Part shown: positions 5,114 through 5,884 of the stretch, piece after piece | Layout of the letters: each line of letters opens with the position of its first letter | How positions within the stretch are numbered: position 1 is the stretch's first letter | Assembly: GCA_964403185.1 (NCBI GenBank) | Contig: CAYOFK010000166.1 | Span: forward strand, 1-5,884 | DNA: 5,884 nucleotides | Origin: CAYOFK01 sp964403185 | Lineage (GTDB): Bacteria > Bacteroidota > Bacteroidia > Bacteroidales > VadinHA17 | Direction of reading: 5' to 3' | The notes under the pieces: generated by a model | Seen by the model: the letters and a program-made list of their open reading frames with translations, nothing else | Databases searched by the model: none | What the model was told of the DNA's origin: nothing | Position numbers and translations under genes: made by a program

Positions 5114-5884
5114 TCAAACAATCGCTTTTCTGATTGGGATAAGTTTTTTCAGCAGGTTTTCAAGCAGATCGAGATGCAGCATATTGGTCCCGTCTGAAAG
5201 GGCCTTCTCCGGTTCCGGATGGGTTTCGATAAAAATACCGTCTGTACCCACTGCAATTCCTGCTTTTGCAATAACCTCGATAAGCTGAGGCTTGCCACCT
5301 GTAACACCGCTGCTGTGATTGGGTTGTTGCAGGGAATGGGTGACATCAAGGACGACCGGGTATCCGAGTTGTTGCATTTCCACCAGGCCACGATAATCAA
5401 CCACAAGATCATAATACCCGAACATGGCGCCCCTGTCGGTAAGAAGAACTTTTGTGTTTCCGGAATCAACAACTTTTTGTACTGCAAACCTCATGGCACC
5501 GGGGGCCAGGAACTGGCCCTTTTTTATGTTAACAACCTTTCCTGTTTTTGCGGCTGCCACCAGGATGTCTGTCTGCCTGGATAAGAAGGCAGGGATTTGC
5601 AGAACATCAACATAATCTGCTGCCATGGCTGCTTCATCCGGAGTGTGGATATCAGTTAGTACCGGGATATTAAACCGGTCTTTAACTTTTTTAAGGATGT
5701 TCAAAGCTTTTTTATCGCCAATACCGGTAAATGAATCGATGCGTGACCTGTTAGCCTTTTTATAGGATCCTTTGAATATGAATGGTATCCTGAGTTTTTC
5801 AGTGATCTCCAGGATGCGTTCGGCTGTTAGAAAAGCAAGTGCCTCATTTTCGATCGCACAGGGACCGGCTATTAGAAAAAAGTT
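5114..5884 (-). CDS. kdsA: 3-deoxy-8-phosphooctulonate (KDO-8-phosphate) synthase, N-terminal residues outside the window
   Basis: The enzyme condenses phosphoenolpyruvate with arabinose 5-phosphate to KDO-8-phosphate, the committed step to the KDO sugar of LPS; it is cytoplasmic. The frame is open from the right edge to TGA at 5114-5116, giving 256 residues. Family motifs in visible numbering are FFLIAGPCAIE (2-12), KGSYKKANRS (38-47), TDIH (77-80), DVLQIPAFLSRQTD (93-106), AAAKTGKVVNIKKGQFLAP (110-128), TDRG (149-152), FGYYDLVVD (155-163), DVTHSLQQPN (180-189), GGKP (196-199) and IFIETHPEPEKALSDG (217-232). The four ligands of the metal-dependent class are all present: Cys9, His183, Glu220 and Asp231. 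They keep the spacing of Aquifex aeolicus C11, H185, E222 and D233 (offset 2), so this should be a metal-dependent enzyme, unlike the Asn-bearing E. coli one. Only some N-terminal residues are missing. A TTG at 5704 is not the start, because conserved sequence continues upstream of it. Confidence 0.96.
   Translation of the reverse strand, partial: NFFLIAGPCAIENEALAFLTAERILEITEKLRIPFIFKGSYKKANRSRIDSFTGIGDKKALNILKKVKDRFNIPVLTDIHTPDEAAMAADYVDVLQIPAFLSRQTDILVAAAKTGKVVNIKKGQFLAPGAMRFAVQKVVDSGNTKVLLTDRGAMFGYYDLVVDYRGLVEMQQLGYPVVLDVTHSLQQPNHSSGVTGGKPQLIEVIAKAGIAVGTDGIFIETHPEPEKALSDGTNMLHLDLLENLLKKLIPIRKAIV

Noticed and set aside
5219..5584. 121-aa open frame on the plus strand opposite kdsA
   Set aside because: It is antisense to a well-conserved kdsA reading frame and its translation has no recognisable features.
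5114..5704. A 196-aa version of KdsA starting at a TTG (5704)
   Set aside because: Sixty conserved KdsA residues, including AGPCAIE and KANRS, continue in frame upstream to the window edge, so the TTG is an internal Leu codon.

Overview
The window looks like ordinary chromosome of a member of the Bacteroidota. Three things point there: a KDO-8-phosphate synthase with Bacteroidota-type sequence, a TAnnTTTG-type -7 promoter element (TAACTTTG) placed just upstream of the RNase P RNA, and start codons preceded by A-rich leaders with little or no Shine-Dalgarno sequence. A closer taxon cannot be fixed by reading. KdsA implies a Gram-negative envelope with KDO-containing LPS.

Layout, left to right. 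Bases 1-176 (+) are the 3' end of a response-regulator receiver domain. Bases 177-647 hold no gene but are rich in palindromes and contain two copies of a 32-33 bp direct repeat, so they resemble REP/MITE-type repeats. A promoter element at 648-655 leads into rnpB at 660-1037 (+), the RNA of RNase P, which can be folded in good part by eye. Only 29 bases beyond rnpB, three genes run on the minus strand. Reading leftward from the right edge they are kdsA (5114-5884, 5' end outside the window), a 240-aa exported LolA/LppX-fold protein (4291-5013) followed by a strong intrinsic terminator (4217-4251), and a 1037-aa secreted Asp-box beta-propeller protein of the sortilin/VPS10-like class (1067-4180).

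How the genes relate. kdsA is a cytoplasmic LPS-precursor enzyme. The LolA-like protein is probably periplasmic and may handle lipid or lipoprotein. The propeller protein is exported and its ligand or substrate is unknown. An envelope theme is possible, but the terminator between the last two genes argues against a single tight operon. The propeller gene and rnpB converge, and no intrinsic terminator is visible for the propeller gene, so its transcript could run antisense into rnpB.

I see no convincing undescribed system. The items most worth a second look are the composite palindromic repeat block upstream of rnpB, the very tight convergence at rnpB, and the propeller protein with its C-terminal beta and helical regions of unknown function.
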